From positions 41,567,715 to 41,631,714 of the forward strand of contig CM031879.1 in assembly GCA_018697195.1 (NCBI GenBank): a DNA stretch of 64,000 nucleotides, given 5' to 3'. The position numbers and the translations under genes were made by a program. Every line of letters starts with the position of its first letter. The first letter of the stretch is position 1. Source of the stretch: Certhia americana (Eukaryota; Chordata; Aves; Passeriformes; Certhiidae). Below the pieces are notes generated by a model. It made no database searches. It was not told the origin of the DNA and saw only the letters and a list, made by a program, of their open reading frames with translations. Shown here one piece after another: positions 1-12,552 of this stretch.

Positions 1-145
1 ATTTGTTTTTCTGTTCTTGTGCCTGACTTACTGTTGATTGTAGATATTGTAGATATAAAGATACTGCTTGATCTCCTCAGTTAGCATAGCAAAGCCCATG
101 AATATTCCCATTCAAAGCAATAAATCTACTTGCTTTATTTGGCAG

Positions 146-234
146 GGTTTGTGAACCCAATCCAGCAGCCCTTGGTGAGGACCATGAAAGTCTTTCCCCT
201 GTCATGAATGGACGGTGGTTTGGGTCTGCTAAAG
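146..234 (+). CDS. Candidate internal coding exon, gene not recognised
   Basis: An 89-bp block follows a pyrimidine-rich stretch ending TTTGGCAG and is followed by the strong donor AAAG/GTAAGT at 235. Two of the three frames stop quickly. The frame that takes one base to finish a split codon and then reads from 147 is open throughout: 29 codons beginning V-C-E-P-N-P and ending W-F-G-S-A-K, with one base (G) left over. The exon therefore enters with one base of a split codon and leaves in phase 1. The size, both splice signals and the open frame are typical of a vertebrate internal exon. I do not recognise the peptide and see no named domain; it is short and polar with one cysteine. A non-coding RNA exon or a chance match remains possible. 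The next candidate exon at 4056 has a compatible phase, which raises confidence a little. Confidence 0.35.
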
Positions 235-3200
235 GTAAGTATTTATGCTTACCTGGCAGTTATGAGAAATAAGCACCATCCTTTTATGAGAAGGAAGCAC
301 AATTGCACCGTACAAAGAAACCATGACTCTCAGGCTTCCAGCATTCTTCCCAATGAATGAAGCCTTAAAATTACCACCTCGGCCTGTGAGAGCTTGCTAA
401 TATCATGTGGGTAAGAATTTCATCTCTCTCTTTCAAAAAAGCAATAACAACAAACAAACCCCTGTAAGCTGTCTGTAGTTTAGAAGTGATGCCATGTTTC
501 TGATGTTATTATCTTAGATGCAAATTTTTTTATCTCTTTTGACATAAATGTTTTTTTGTTTGTTTGTTTTTTTACTTTGCACTGCTGGTAACATAAACAT
601 GTAGCTGATCTAACACAGTTATCTAAATAACTCAGCTATCCCTATAGGCATGTCTCATCACTGATTCTTAAGTAAAAGGATCAGAAGGGGATAAAAACCA
701 AAGGATTTTCTCCTTCAGAGGAAGATTTCTGCAGCTGGAAAGATTGAATGGAGGACTAAGAAACTTTTCTAGTGCTCAGCCATGGCACCTTTCTGCCCAG
801 TTGCTTTAGGCTCACAATATTTTCCTTCAGTGTCTGAAACACTAGCAACTATAAATTCCTTTCAAAAGAGCTGCTCTTGTGAATAAAGTATAATTTCCTC
901 AAACAGGCAAGGTAAAAAGGAAGATTTATTACTGTATCTTTTTTAGAAGCATATGGATATTTTGATTCTGGTATTGCCTTTATGGGTTCAAGAGTATAGT
1001 ACAGCTGTGACCTTTGCACGTTCTATCTCTGGCCTGTCCCCCATTCATCCAAGAAAGGGGATTAACAGAACTGTGCAGCATTTGGCATCTAGTTCCTGCA
1101 GGACTAGTTCAGTAAACAACATGAATTTATCAGAGGAGAGAATCAACAACTGTTCTTTTATATTATTATGTAGCAACTATAAAAATTGCTTTTGGCATCT
1201 CTGGGTTGTAATGAGAAAGCACTAAGAGGACTCTAATGATGCTGCATTTAAAGTATCATTTGAATAGTATTGAGAATGAGCTCTAGATTCAAATAATCAC
1301 AAAAGCAGACTGAAGAATAGCTGATGATAGGGGAGGACTTTGTGTACTCTAGGGCAGGAATTTCTTTAAAAATTAATTTACAGTAATGATTGTCATAGGC
1401 CAAATTTAGTAATACATTAAAAATTAAATTACTAGAAACCCTAGCTGTCACTTTTTCACCTAACAGGGCTTGACTTTGTAACCTTTAGTTTTTCAGATTT
1501 TCTTTCTCTTCCTCCACTACTGATCTGGAAAGGCCATTTGTTCTGGAAAAAGGAATTTCAAAAGCATTAGAAATTGACATGTTTTTTCTCAGAAGAATAT
1601 TTTCATAGTGTGGGACTTGAATCAAATGCAAATTGATTTTCACTGATCTTCTCACACTGCTATTTAAAATATAAAAAATGTCAGAAAATAGATCGTATCT
1701 TCCTCCTAGATAAGTGTCCTGTCATAGATTATTTTCCTCTCTTGGGTAGGTTTTACTGTTTTTACAAGGTTACTTATACAAACTCAATTTTCTTCTTTAG
1801 TATTAGTTTTTCAAAATATTAGCTGAACCACAGAGTAAACAGCCAATCATATACTGTCTTGTGAAATAGATAATGTGAGTTTATAAAAACTCAGTGAAAA
1901 TTATGAACAGAGGCTTCCATAGCTGAGGTTCTTTTCTTTCCATTGCTAGCAATGTATTTAGGAAATATAAATGTCATAAGCAATGACTTAAGAAAGTTTG
2001 TTTGCTTTAGGACAGAATGTAAGATTGTTTTTTCTCTTCTGACAAATTCTTTTAGCAAGTTGGTAGCCTAAAAAGATTCTTTACAATTATACTGTTAATT
2101 TTTATTTTTTATATTATTCATTACTTTAATTAAATATTTATATGTTCCTAAGTAGTCCTTTCCACATCTGAAATGCCTTTGGCTCATGTAGTTCATGCTT
2201 TGGTAGTGATACTTCATGAATCTTTCCACTTACTGCTTGAGCATTAGCATGGAGTAAACAAGGAAGATTTTGCAGTCTCTCCTTAGTGTGCTCAGCTCAG
2301 GCAATCCCAGTGAAGTGGATTGTGCCTCCCAGATTGTGCCTCCCCCACCACAGTCCTGAGGGAAGGTCAGACACCCAAAGGTTCTGTCCATTTGCTACAG
2401 GCCAAATTCCTTTCTCAGCACATATGTCTGATATGGTGGCAAGCTTCCAGCGCATTCCCCTTGTCAAACACATGAGGTGATGAGCTGAGAGGTGAGGGAC
2501 CTGCTTCTTCCTACTTCTTCCTACTGTGTTAGAAAGGGCAATAGAAATACCACAGTTCAGTGTCTCACACCTTTACTTACAAGTTTCGTTACTACTTTTG
2601 TATAAAGTGTGATTCTTTGTTTGATCTTGCTCTCCTTACAAGAAAGCCTGTTATACAGAATCCATAGCTATTTGCCAGTAAAACCATCAGAAAATCCTTT
2701 CCAAGTGTGCAAAAAGGAGGTGTTAGAAACAGTGGGAGAGGAAAAGGGGTAGACAGACAAAATAGAGGATAAAGATTTGCTACTGTAATTTATAATTCCA
2801 CTGCCATCACTTCGTTAGCAGTGGGTCAACACCTTTCCCCTTCCCATGGAGCCAGCCTGGATTTTACTGGCCTCCAGGTCCACCAGGGAAAAAAATTTTG
2901 ACGACAACAAAGCAGAATAAAACACATCCTATGAGTTGTCAAGGTGAAATCCACAGCACTATGCTCAAGCACGGTGCTGGTGAGTGAAGCAAGTGAAGAG
3001 GGCTGTCAGCAGTGTCCCCATAGGTGACGGGTGGCGATGAGCGGCAGGGCTGCCAAGGGCATGCTGGGCTGCAGCACAATGCCAAGGAGCATCCCTGTGC
3101 CCTAATTCCTCAGCCTTCCCAGCAAGAGTGGGTACTGACACAGCCTCCAAATGGGCAAAAACACAGTAAGCTTCCTCATGCCACCTCCTTACTCACTGCA

Positions 3201-4055
3201 GCACTCAGCGTGCCTCACTCCTGACTGAGCCTGGGCACAACTTTAGGCTGTTCAGATTAACTTTATAATGAGGCACAAGCAAGCCAAGGACCCCTGCTTC
3301 TAGAGTTTTGCAAGGAAATTTCCAAGAAAATGAATTTTTGGAAGGAAATATGGGGGTTAAAGGAAGGAGAGTTTTTTCCTAACCCCACCCTAAAAGGCAA
3401 CGTGTTACATTGTTCTAACAAAAAAAGGTATTATCAGTTATTGTCAAACCCCCTTGAAAGGCTCTGGTGATTTGCCCCAGTACAAAGGCTGTGCTGAAGA
3501 CTGCGATAAGAAAACTTTGCAGTTTAGGCATTTTCAGACTTGGGACATAAACTTCCATTTAGGTTTTTATTTGCTACCACCCCAAAGAGTCTACAATGTC
3601 ATGCCTGAAGAAATGAGGCTTGAGAGGTGATTATAGTTTTATGTGGAACAAGAGCTGTTATGAATTGGAAGACAGATGCTAAAAACTGAGTCAGATAAAG
3701 GTACCTACTTTGCACTTGCAAGATATAGCACAACGCCTTCTGCTGTGTTGCAATCTTTTAATCTCTGTCAGCACATCTTGTACTACAAAATAAGTGTGGA
3801 TCATGCATATGGATATATGGGAAATATTTATTTTAAGTAGACTACAAACTGCCATACATACGTGTAAAATATCATTTTAAAGTGCCCTATAAAAGAACTA
3901 CTTAAAGATTAGAAAAGCTTAGCAGTATTGAACCATCACCTGCTAAAAATATCTTGCTGTCTTGCTGTAGATAACTTTCTGAATTAATTGTGCAGACACC
4001 AAAACATAGCCTAAATATGATAATGTCACTCTTTCTTTTCTTTTCTCCACACCAG
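235..4055 (+). other. Candidate intron, no gene seen inside
   Basis: This is the 3.8-kb interval between the two candidate exons, starting GTAAGT and ending in a long pyrimidine tract plus CCAG. It contains only short ORFs. A GC-richer patch at about 2960-3230 has overlapping short ORFs on both strands and no recognisable domain. A 14-bp direct tandem duplication lies at 2318-2345 (GATTGTGCCTCCC repeated). I found no interspersed repeat that I can name. The 25-codon ATG ORF at 323-400 ends before a weak GTAAG at about 410 and is not supported as an exon. Confidence 0.3.
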
Positions 4056-4157
4056 TTCCTGTACATTTATTCGGATGTAGAATTTATCCATCTGTAGATC
4101 CCAGATACATTCATCTTCAGCATCAGATTTCAAATTCATGACAACACCTATCCAAGA
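4056..4157 (+). CDS. Candidate exon with in-frame stop, possibly the C-terminal coding exon
   Basis: A strong acceptor (a run of C/T from about 4029, ending CACACCAG) precedes this 102-bp block, and AAGA/GTAAGT follows it at 4158. In the frame that would continue from the exon at 146-234, the leftover G joins TT to make a valine. The reading then runs 27 codons, P-V-H-L-F-G-C-R at the start and Q-I-S-N-S at the end, to TGA at 4139-4141. The other two frames stop after 7 and 13 codons. The stop is 16 bases before the donor, which would be tolerated if this were the second-last exon with the rest of the 3' UTR further downstream. I do not recognise the peptide. The alternatives are a spliced non-coding RNA exon, or chance. 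Confidence 0.3.
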
Positions 4158-4163
4158 GTAAGT

Positions 4164-7100
4164 TAAACAAGGAGAAAATCTGGAAAGGGCATGTGTTTTG
4201 TGTAGATAAGCTTACGGGCAGAGGGGGGAATGAAAGCTGTAGGGAAGTCTCTTCATTTGTGGCTTTGTTGCATGTGCAGTTACTCGAAGGCCTGTCTCAG
4301 GGAGTGGGAGCACAGCCCACAGGCAGGATGCTGTGCTCGGGGGTGTTTGTGGGCACTGCTGAGCACTCAGCCCGTACTGGAACAGAAGCACGCGAGAGCC
4401 ACGGGCTTGCCCAGGTCACTCGATGGTACCTGGTTTCAGCAGAGAAAACCTGAGCTGTTACAGGTGGTGAGGCATGGGACAGAAGGAGCTTCATTTGTCT
4501 ACAAGAACCCTGTGTAACTTCCTTGAGTGCAAAATTAGCTTAAGTGATACTTTTCCTGCAGTTACTGCTGGCCCTGCCAGACCTTTGCTACAAAACCGTT
4601 TGTCAAAGCCTAAAATAGCTCCAACTGTAAAGCTGTTAAGATGTTAGGACATGCACGTTTCACACATCAACCATTTCCATTTATGAGTGACTGTGTATTT
4701 TGCACTGCTTCACTTCTTAAATGTAAGGGGCAAGCAGGCTGCATGAAGCATGATGCTTCCCAGGGGTCAAAGGAAAGTGTCCATAAGGTGTCACCTGTTC
4801 CCACCCACCCATAGCAGAAGATAAAAGAGGTTTAGTTACAGTCCAACCCTGGGAAATGCCAGAATAAATTTGTCTGGGAATTCTTTATTCAAAGTCAGAA
4901 CTTTCTTGCCTAACTTGTAGTGTCTTTGTCACCATCCACACACCCTTTTTCTCTGGAACATGGGTTTCCAAAGTACAGTGAATTTTCTCCTCACAGACTC
5001 ATTTAAAACAGGTCAGATAAATTGCCTTTTAGAAGTGCCTGATTCCAATGACTACAAGAGGAGTCTAGACAATTAGCTCAGAGACAGAAGTCTGTGCTGT
5101 AAACTTCTAATTGAGGAGGAAGTAATCTCATTCTTGTATTCATAGGGCAATTGCCACACTGGACAGACCTTCCTTTCTATCACCTTTTTCTCTCAGACAA
5201 ATTCAGGAGTGACTGTACTAGATTATAAACAAAGGTTTAAGTGAGATTCCCAGACCTCTCTTTTGATTCCACAACCTTAAATTCTTCTGAATTCTCACTT
5301 TAGTCACATGTAACCTTTTCTGAATGTGACCTTTTTAATCTCTGCAAATTGTCACACCACCTTACAGATAAGACCAGTGGTGCATCATGGCCTTTATCTC
5401 ACTAAGATATCCATACAGTAAAATACTTCCCTTTGGGACCAAATGTGGCAAAAAATGATATGGGATGGGCTTATCTGAGCTGTATTGTAGCACTTTATTA
5501 TGCGTTTGATCAAAGTAGTTGCAAGAAAGAGTTTTCCTGCAAGACCAACTGTGTACACATTTGGGGAAAAAAAATTCAGTGCAAATATTGGCGGGGTTTG
5601 TATAATTTTCAGTCCAGATCACATGTTAGTTTTTCAGGCTGTTTTTGCATGAAAAAACAAAAGCATGCCCTTGCACTGTTTTTGAGTCTCTCACTATGCC
5701 CAAGATGCACAGATAAATACACAGATGTGTGCAGGTTTGTAAGCTCAGCCAGATTTGATGTCTGTCTTATCTCTTTAGTTAAGGAGAGCTGTGAGAAACA
5801 GCCAGACTGGCAGCATTACTATGAGTAAACTAAATGATAACATTTGCTTCTCTCCTACAAGAACGCTGGTGGCTGGGGTTGAGGACTGTGACACTGCTAG
5901 CGGGGCACAGGAGTAACCAGCTGAAAGTTGGGCTGTAGCCCAGGGTATGTTGCTTGGTGGGAATGCTGTGGGGAGCATCCAGGCCACTCATGAGCCTCTG
6001 TAGCCTCTTCTGTTGTGCCAGCACAGCTGTCCACACAGATGTGCTGTGAACCTGGGATCAGGGTGAGAAAAAGGCTTCACCAGTGTCCAGGGAAACACTG
6101 CCCCGGCACAATGGAGATAAGGGGGCATCCAGAGGGAGGAGGAACAGCTGGAAACAGGAGAGTGAGGATTTCTTAGGAAGCCATGTCCCATGTCTGGCAA
6201 TAGTCCTGACAGAGGAGATTTAGGGCTTACTATTGCTTTCAATCAATGGAAAAGGCAGCATTAAAACTTGGTCCAGTACTACATAAACTCGATTAAATTT
6301 TGCAAACTCAGTGCATTTTGGATCTTATTCTCTAAATGGGGAAGCCTTTTCCTTTTCAGTAAGTTGAGGTATTGTATTTCTAAAGTCAAATAGACAACAA
6401 TGCAGTGTGTGAAAGAAAGGTATTCATGTCACAGCTGTTCTCTTTTCTGTAGTTATTCCTTTTTCTCTTATGTTGTCATCAGATACTTCTGGTGTGAAAT
6501 TAAAGAGGGGCTTGTAAACAGCTGCAGATACATGCAATATGCTGTTAGATTTCAGACTGCACCCTAACTATATATTTTTACCTCCCCCCTTTCTCCTCTC
6601 CACCAAAAGAAAAAACAGAAACCAAAACAAAACAGTGCAAACCATGTTTTGCAGGAAAAGAAAAAATAAATCCTGGAAAGATCTAGTGTGTGCTCAGGAT
6701 CTGATCCAACACAATACTAAAACCCTTCTAAAGTCAACTGCATCCCAAACAGTCTTGTTTGAAGACAAGACCTTGAAATGGAAATTCTAGCAGAGCTGTG
6801 ACTATTACTAATGCACTTAATACATTAGGAGCTCGATTTTGAATGCCTTGAGCACTTAGTCCCCCTGCTAAAGTGGATCAGAGCTGAGGTGGTGTAGTGT
6901 AGCGGGGGCAGTCCCATAGTCTTTGTGACCTTTTGTGAGCATTTGAAACAGATTGCATTTAATGATTTTAAAATGTCAAGGCCCATTTCAGGCAAAAAGA
7001 AAGAAATCAAATAGAGTTTCTGGACAGTGTAATCTTTTGAAACAAGTCCATGGACATCCTCAGACATAAGACACTGGGAAGAAATATAATACATTATATT

Positions 7101-10100
7101 TCAGAATCAGGTCTCAAAACCAGCAATTTCAAAATCCAAGCCTGGAGAATAATAATGTTACAGTACATGCCTGCCATAATTTGCTTTTTAGCTCATTCTG
7201 AATTACCTCAGCACAACCAAGTAATTCATCAGTGCATAAAGCGTGCAGAGACTGGATTTGTGAATTATGCATGAAGGATTATTTTGCTCTGATGTTCTTC
7301 TGTGCAGCGTACACTAGAAAGCTGCACTCACAGCCTGTGGTGACTGGGTGTTGGTTTGTGGAATAGATGGGGTCTTGTGTTATTTGAAAGCACAGGCAAC
7401 TGTGATATGACGGTAGTAAGAAAACTGCATCAACACTATAAATAAATGATGGCTTTAAAATATGAATCACGCCATAAATAAATGATCTCTGCTTCCTCAC
7501 ATTCTGCCTCTCTGGAAAGCTAGTTAACTGAATGTGTTATTCACTATCCATATACAACGTGACCAAACAAGATTGTTTACCTCACAGACAGATTCACCAA
7601 AGAGTACGAACTTGTCATGTAACCAGCAATAAAATAAGAGTTGGTGACATAATTTGTCTGCCTGCTTCTGGCATGTCTCAGGTTCGAACGAAGGTCTCTT
7701 ATGATTTCAAATGGAGATGCAGAATTGCATCTTTTGAAGAAGGCATCCAAGTTAATCATCATGATTAAAAACAATAATGAGAAGTAATTTCTGATGCATT
7801 ATATAGTAATCACAATAATAATAGCATGTTGAGATGAAGCTAAAGCTGCAGGCATATATTGGTTGATGTGACTGTCTATTAACATTTCACAAACACTAGC
7901 AATGAAAGCAATAAAAAAATACAGGAAATGTAGAATTAATGCACTATTGTTAACCTGTTAGCTTGAACATTGAAATTGTAGAGCTGGTGGAAAAATATAA
8001 CTCATATAAAATATATTGAAAAGTTCACCAATATTTTTATTTCAGGAATGTTTTAGGAAATTTTATCTTTCTAGAATTTTAAAACTATATGAAGGTGTTA
8101 GTTGATTTAGATTTTTTGCTTCTGTTGCTTTGTCTAACATTTTTCCTTTCCTCAGTTCCACCTTAGAAAGCAAGATGATTCACACAGAGAAGGAAAACAC
8201 TATAGATTTTTCTATATTTGATCGATAACTGCATTTAGAAATGCAAGAAGGTCATTTCAGATTAAAAACATCATTTTTCACAAAACCTCAGCACACTTTA
8301 TATAATTCTGACCTTTTTATCATATCTTGTAAGAAAAAATTCTGTTTGCTTTTCTTGCCACATTTCAGCTCACTCAGCCTAAGAATCAGTAATGCAAATT
8401 TTGTAGGTAAAACTTCAGCGTGAATTTTAAGGAGTAGAAAACATTTCAATTTTAGCAGTAAGCAAGTTGAGGCTTTAACCATTCACCTGCTATTTTCATT
8501 CACCTATTCTGTTTAAAAGCAAGTGATCTATTTTTTATTGGGGAAAAAATATTGATATATCTTTAATCTCCTGTGTAGTTTACTCCCAAAATTTTAGTCC
8601 CAGATATTTATTGGGGAAAAAAACAAAAACACAAACTCAAAATTGATATGCCACTGGGATCACTGACAAAGGTAAATTTAATTTGTGACGCAATACATGA
8701 GAGGTATCAGAAAAAAACATGAGCAGAAACCAGCAGCACTCTCCAGGATGCCATCTCTAAACCTGCAAGGTGCAGGAAAAAATATTCATGGGATGCGTAC
8801 CAGTCCATGATGACAGCTGCCAGAAATAGCCCATTGCTCATGTGCTACCCTCAGGAGCACAAGTACCCCTGTGCTTGAAACACAGCCATTTCCCAAGAGC
8901 TCTGCTGAGGCCACTCACTGCAGGAATCATTGCTGGATGGTCCTGCCCAGGAGGGTCACTCCAGACCAGGACAAACATGTCAGCACTATGGTCCTACACT
9001 GCTGTCACTTTCAACAGGCAGGAAAGGGATTGCAGTGAGGAAAGGCGACACAGACTCCTGCAAATGTCCACAACAACAATTGCTGGCTGTGGTGGTGACT
9101 TCCTGAAAGGAGACCAGAGATAGTGTAGATTACACTATTTTCACCACCACCCCCAAAATAACTGCCAAATTGTTTAACAAATGCTAGACTCTTTCCTGGT
9201 TATAGTTGTTTGAGGCAAATTAAGCCTTTTCTGCCTTAAAGGCTCTGGGTTTGTAGGATTTGTTTCAGCCCTGTTTAGACATGTGGAGGCCGTGATGGTG
9301 GTGTGAGCTGAGTCCTGATTTCCACCCTGTGCTCAGTGAATACACATGGGCAGAGGCAGACACTGAACCCTCCCACATATATTAAACATCTGTCATCAGC
9401 CAGAGGCACCTTCTCAACTTTGACCTAATCTCTAATGTTTGCGTTCCTATAGATAAGCTGGCTAAATTCCCACCTTTAAAAACCAGTCTGGATTTTGAAA
9501 ACAAGCAATCAAACAAAATCCAGTATTAGAGGAAAACTTCCCAGCTGATTGTGAGCCCTTGCAAATATTTGTGTATATATCTGTGAACATCTGTGACGTG
9601 AAAGTTAATAAGTACTTTTTAAAATAGGCATGACAGAAATATTTTTGAGTCCCATGTTGCTCAGCTAGGTTCTGAAAGGGTGATGGTTGCTCTACAGCAG
9701 GTCCTCTAGCAAGAACTGACATTAGCCCGTGACTACCCCCATGCAGAGAAGTCAAACAGTCTCCTCTTTCCCCCTGCAGCCAAGGATAGAGCTATCTTTT
9801 GGCTTCATACACAGAGGAGGCTCCTGCCTCTGATGCTGAAAAAAGGAGCTGTGACGTATGTCAGCAAGATGAAATTCTGCTCTAATTCCCCCGTGCTCTA
9901 GTTAGGCCTATGAAAGCAGCCTGTGGTTGCTCTTCCTGAAGAGATTATGGGAGCAGCTGTACTTTGTGTTCCTATCTGATCTCCATCTTCCTAAGATTTC
10001 TACCAGTCGCCACTGGAGTGCAGAAGTCCCCAGCACTCATAACCCTCAGCCCCACCATCATTTAAATTCAGAGGTGGGTAATGGTCTTGGGAAAAATCAA

Positions 10101-11061
10101 TAGATTATAATAGGTATTTCCTGAGGTTTATTAAGTATGAAACAGAACTGCGACATCCACTTATTATTTGTATCTGCTGTCAATATTGCTTTCTTTTCTA
10201 TTTTTTTTTTTTTCATTAAACCAAAGCAGATGTGAGTTAATCATTGGCAGACTTCTTAAAACAGTGTTCAGTGCCTCTTTTGTGGCTTGCATAGGAAGGC
10301 TGCAGCAAACACTTCACATTGTGTCACCCATCCGTTGCTGCCATTGTTACTAATGAAATAGCAATGCTCTGATAAAGAGGATACCTCTTAGATTTCATTA
10401 TTCACAAAATAAAACAGTGCTCTGAGAAACCAGTTCCACTGAGCCACAACAATTAATCCAGCTGAAGGTCTGGCCCCCTAAGCTTGAGGTAGACTTGGAC
10501 TAGAAAAAAGGGCTGTCTGGCTAATACAAGCGTACTCTGTACCCTTTGTCAAAACAGTTTTTATTCTCATACCATGCAAACCTCAGGCATTATTACAGGG
10601 TTTCATGGAACAGATGTTCTTGAATTTGCATAATGACAGACAGACTGCCTTTTCTTTATGAAAGGTCAGTAAAAACTAGTGCTACTGTTCAGCCAGTGCT
10701 GCCTTCGTTAAGCAATTTTAGGACAAAACTGCTTTGTCTTTACTTACTGTTTTCATGACCACTTCTTTACATACTTCAGTCAGACAAAATTAAGGCCAAA
10801 GCATTGGCTTATGTGACACCACATGGCTGTCTAGCTTCCCCTAATTCCTAAACATCAGGCACTCTTGTACAATTGTTCAAATAACAGGATCAAATCCTTA
10901 GCTGCATTAAGACAGAGAAACTTCAGTGGTTGGTTGTTGCTGTCTAAGAGAAGAAGCTTTTCGAAAGAACATCACAAAACTGTGTGTTTGCCCTCAGTTT
11001 TAATTCCCTTCCTTACTCATTGTGTGGGTAATTTTTACCCACCAATAAAACTAAATAAATG
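4164..11061. other. Non-coding DNA, mostly unique
   Basis: There is no gene that I can support. GC-richer patches at about 4190-4520 and 5830-6240 give overlapping ORFs of 60-95 codons in several frames on both strands, the pattern expected from low stop density rather than coding. An AATAAA at 4863-4868 could in principle serve as a poly(A) signal but has no supporting context. Two AT-rich stretches (about 7100-7280 and 7640-7990) look unusually motif-dense and are discussed as possible conserved non-coding elements. No interspersed repeat was recognised. Confidence 0.5.
7100..7290. promoter_or_regulatory. Possible conserved non-coding element
   Basis: This AT-rich stretch is dense in homeodomain and POU-like words, including GAATTACC, AAGTAATTCATCA and GAATTATGCATGAAGGATTA. 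It has few homopolymers and one retained CpG (AAAGCGTGC). This texture is typical of deeply conserved vertebrate enhancers, but without an alignment it is only an impression. The 90-codon and 74-codon ORFs overlapping it on both strands have no features of a protein. Confidence 0.2.
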
Positions 11062-11154
11062 ATGTTTCTAAGTAGAATAGTTGTTTCTCATAAAGTTGAT
11101 TGTTATTGAGCAGCATGTGCCCCCACATATAAACAAGATGTCCTTTTATTGTGA
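11062..11154 (+). repeat. 93-bp direct repeat, copy 1
   Basis: This 93-bp block begins ATGTTTCTAAGTAGAATAG and ends CCTTTTATTGTGA. It recurs at 11913-12005 in the same orientation with a single substitution (TTGTTTC here, TTATTTC in copy 2). Flanking bases on both sides differ between the copies, so the repeat boundaries are sharp. The 758 bp between the copies is single-copy here. The block resembles no repeat family I know. Confidence 0.9.
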
Positions 11155-11510
11155 TTTGTATATGTACACCAAATAGCTGATGGGATAGTTTTAAATCTTT
11201 TACATCTAATGTCTCAGTGACAGACAAATTACAGCATGGAGAGTCCCCAAAGAGAAATGCATGTTTGCCTTCAAGGCAAAAAGTGAACTTTATATTCTAG
11301 TCAGCATGCAGCTGGAGCATCATTGAGAAAGCTCATAGATGCAAAAGTCCTCATAGAAGGGCAAAACAAAGATAATGCAGTATTGTCAAGTCATTCAGGA
11401 ATGCCTGAGATAGGGGAGGAAAACCCTTTGCCCAAATAGAACATGTAAATTTCAGGCTGTGAAATTCCTTGAGTGACAAAATAATGGAAGGTGAAGCACA
11501 AAGAAATATA

Positions 11511-11565
11511 TTTTTGTCTAGGTAGAATAGTGTCAATTTTGTCTAGGTAGAATAGTGTCAATTTT
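11511..11565 (+). repeat. 25-bp tandem duplication
   Basis: Two perfect head-to-tail copies of a 25-bp unit (GTCTAGGTAGAATAGTGTCA plus ATTTT) occupy 11516-11540 and 11541-11565, with a few more matching T residues upstream. The core AGGTAGAATAG resembles AAGTAGAATAG inside the 93-bp direct repeats on either side, though this short similarity may be chance. Confidence 0.9.
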
Positions 11566-11647
11566 CAATACTTTCCACTGTATGTCTTTTCCCCCAACTT
11601 GCACACTTGCTTTTGCTGTTATACTTCCCCAGCTAGATGATGAAATG

Positions 11648-11676
11648 TTAGAAATTATCTGTTAGATAATTTCTAA
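11648..11676. repeat. Perfect inverted repeat (13-bp arms) plus a further direct copy
   Basis: TTAGAAATTATCT (11648-11660) is followed by a 3-base loop GTT and its exact reverse complement AGATAATTTCTAA (11664-11676). The left arm plus loop recurs as TAGAAATTATCTGTT at 11683-11697. The three copies within 50 bp suggest template-switching or slippage at a replication fork rather than a functional RNA hairpin. Confidence 0.85.
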
Positions 11677-11912
11677 TGATGCTAGAAATTATCTGTTGCC
11701 TGTGTTTCCAGTTGTTCTGATACAACTAACAGAATGGGCAAATGCCTTCCACAGGTGCTGCTGTGCATGAACACAAAACAAGGAATGTGCTATCAGAAGT
11801 GGGCAGACAATGTCCAGCCTCTTGATGGAAGAAAAGAGGAGAAGGACAGTGTAGATTTGGTTCCTGAGCTTCTGGACAGTAATTTAATGAGAGCTCTCTT
11901 TTAAGTGGAAGA

Positions 11913-12005
11913 ATGTTTCTAAGTAGAATAGTTATTTCTCATAAAGTTGATTGTTATTGAGCAGCATGTGCCCCCACATATAAACAAGATGTCCTTTTAT
12001 TGTGA
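11913..12005 (+). repeat. 93-bp direct repeat, copy 2
   Basis: This is the second copy of the block at 11062-11154, same orientation, with one difference in 93 bases. Such high identity in otherwise unconstrained DNA implies a recent duplication or ongoing gene conversion. Recombination between the copies would delete 851 bp. Confidence 0.9.
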
Positions 12006-12552
12006 CAAAATTTTTGTGATTAAATTACTGATAAAAGGATGCATACAAACATGCTGTCCCAACCTCCTTCCCTTGACAATCCAGTTTGGCTGAGATCAGA
12101 GGCGTAGCAACCCTGAAGGCTGGAGTGAACACAAACACAAAACAGCATCTTTCCTTTCCTTGAAGATCTGATCCCACTAGGCCATAGGGAGCCTGGACAT
12201 GTCTCTGCTTCTTTCATGCCAGCCATCTTAGGTCTGTTGATCCCAGCTGGGAAAGCCAGGGACATTTTGGGGAAGGTAGTTGGGTCACCTTGTAGGTGGA
12301 AGGAGAGGGAAGACACAGCTCCCTTTCAAATGTAGCTCTGGAGAGGAGAAAATTTAAATAACTTGGTTTATTTCCTGGCTAGTGGTAAAAGCTGGGGCAT
12401 GGTTATGCATCAGTCAGAGAATTTGAAAACCATGTTATTTGCTCAAAAGCCATATTTCCTAATATAACATTCATTTTGATAGATCTTCATTTCTCAGACA
12501 TGAGAGTCCACAGCATCAAGGCTCAGAATGAGGGTTTTTTCTCTGAATTGTG

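Noticed and set aside
323..400. 25-codon ATG ORF next to candidate exon 146-234, followed by a GTAAG at about 410
   Set aside because: It stops before the donor, has no good acceptor, and is not in a phase that links to the neighbouring candidates.
7670..7700. tRNA-like T-loop word GGTTCGAAC
   Set aside because: No A-box at the right distance and no cloverleaf can be drawn around it; the match is a short word only.
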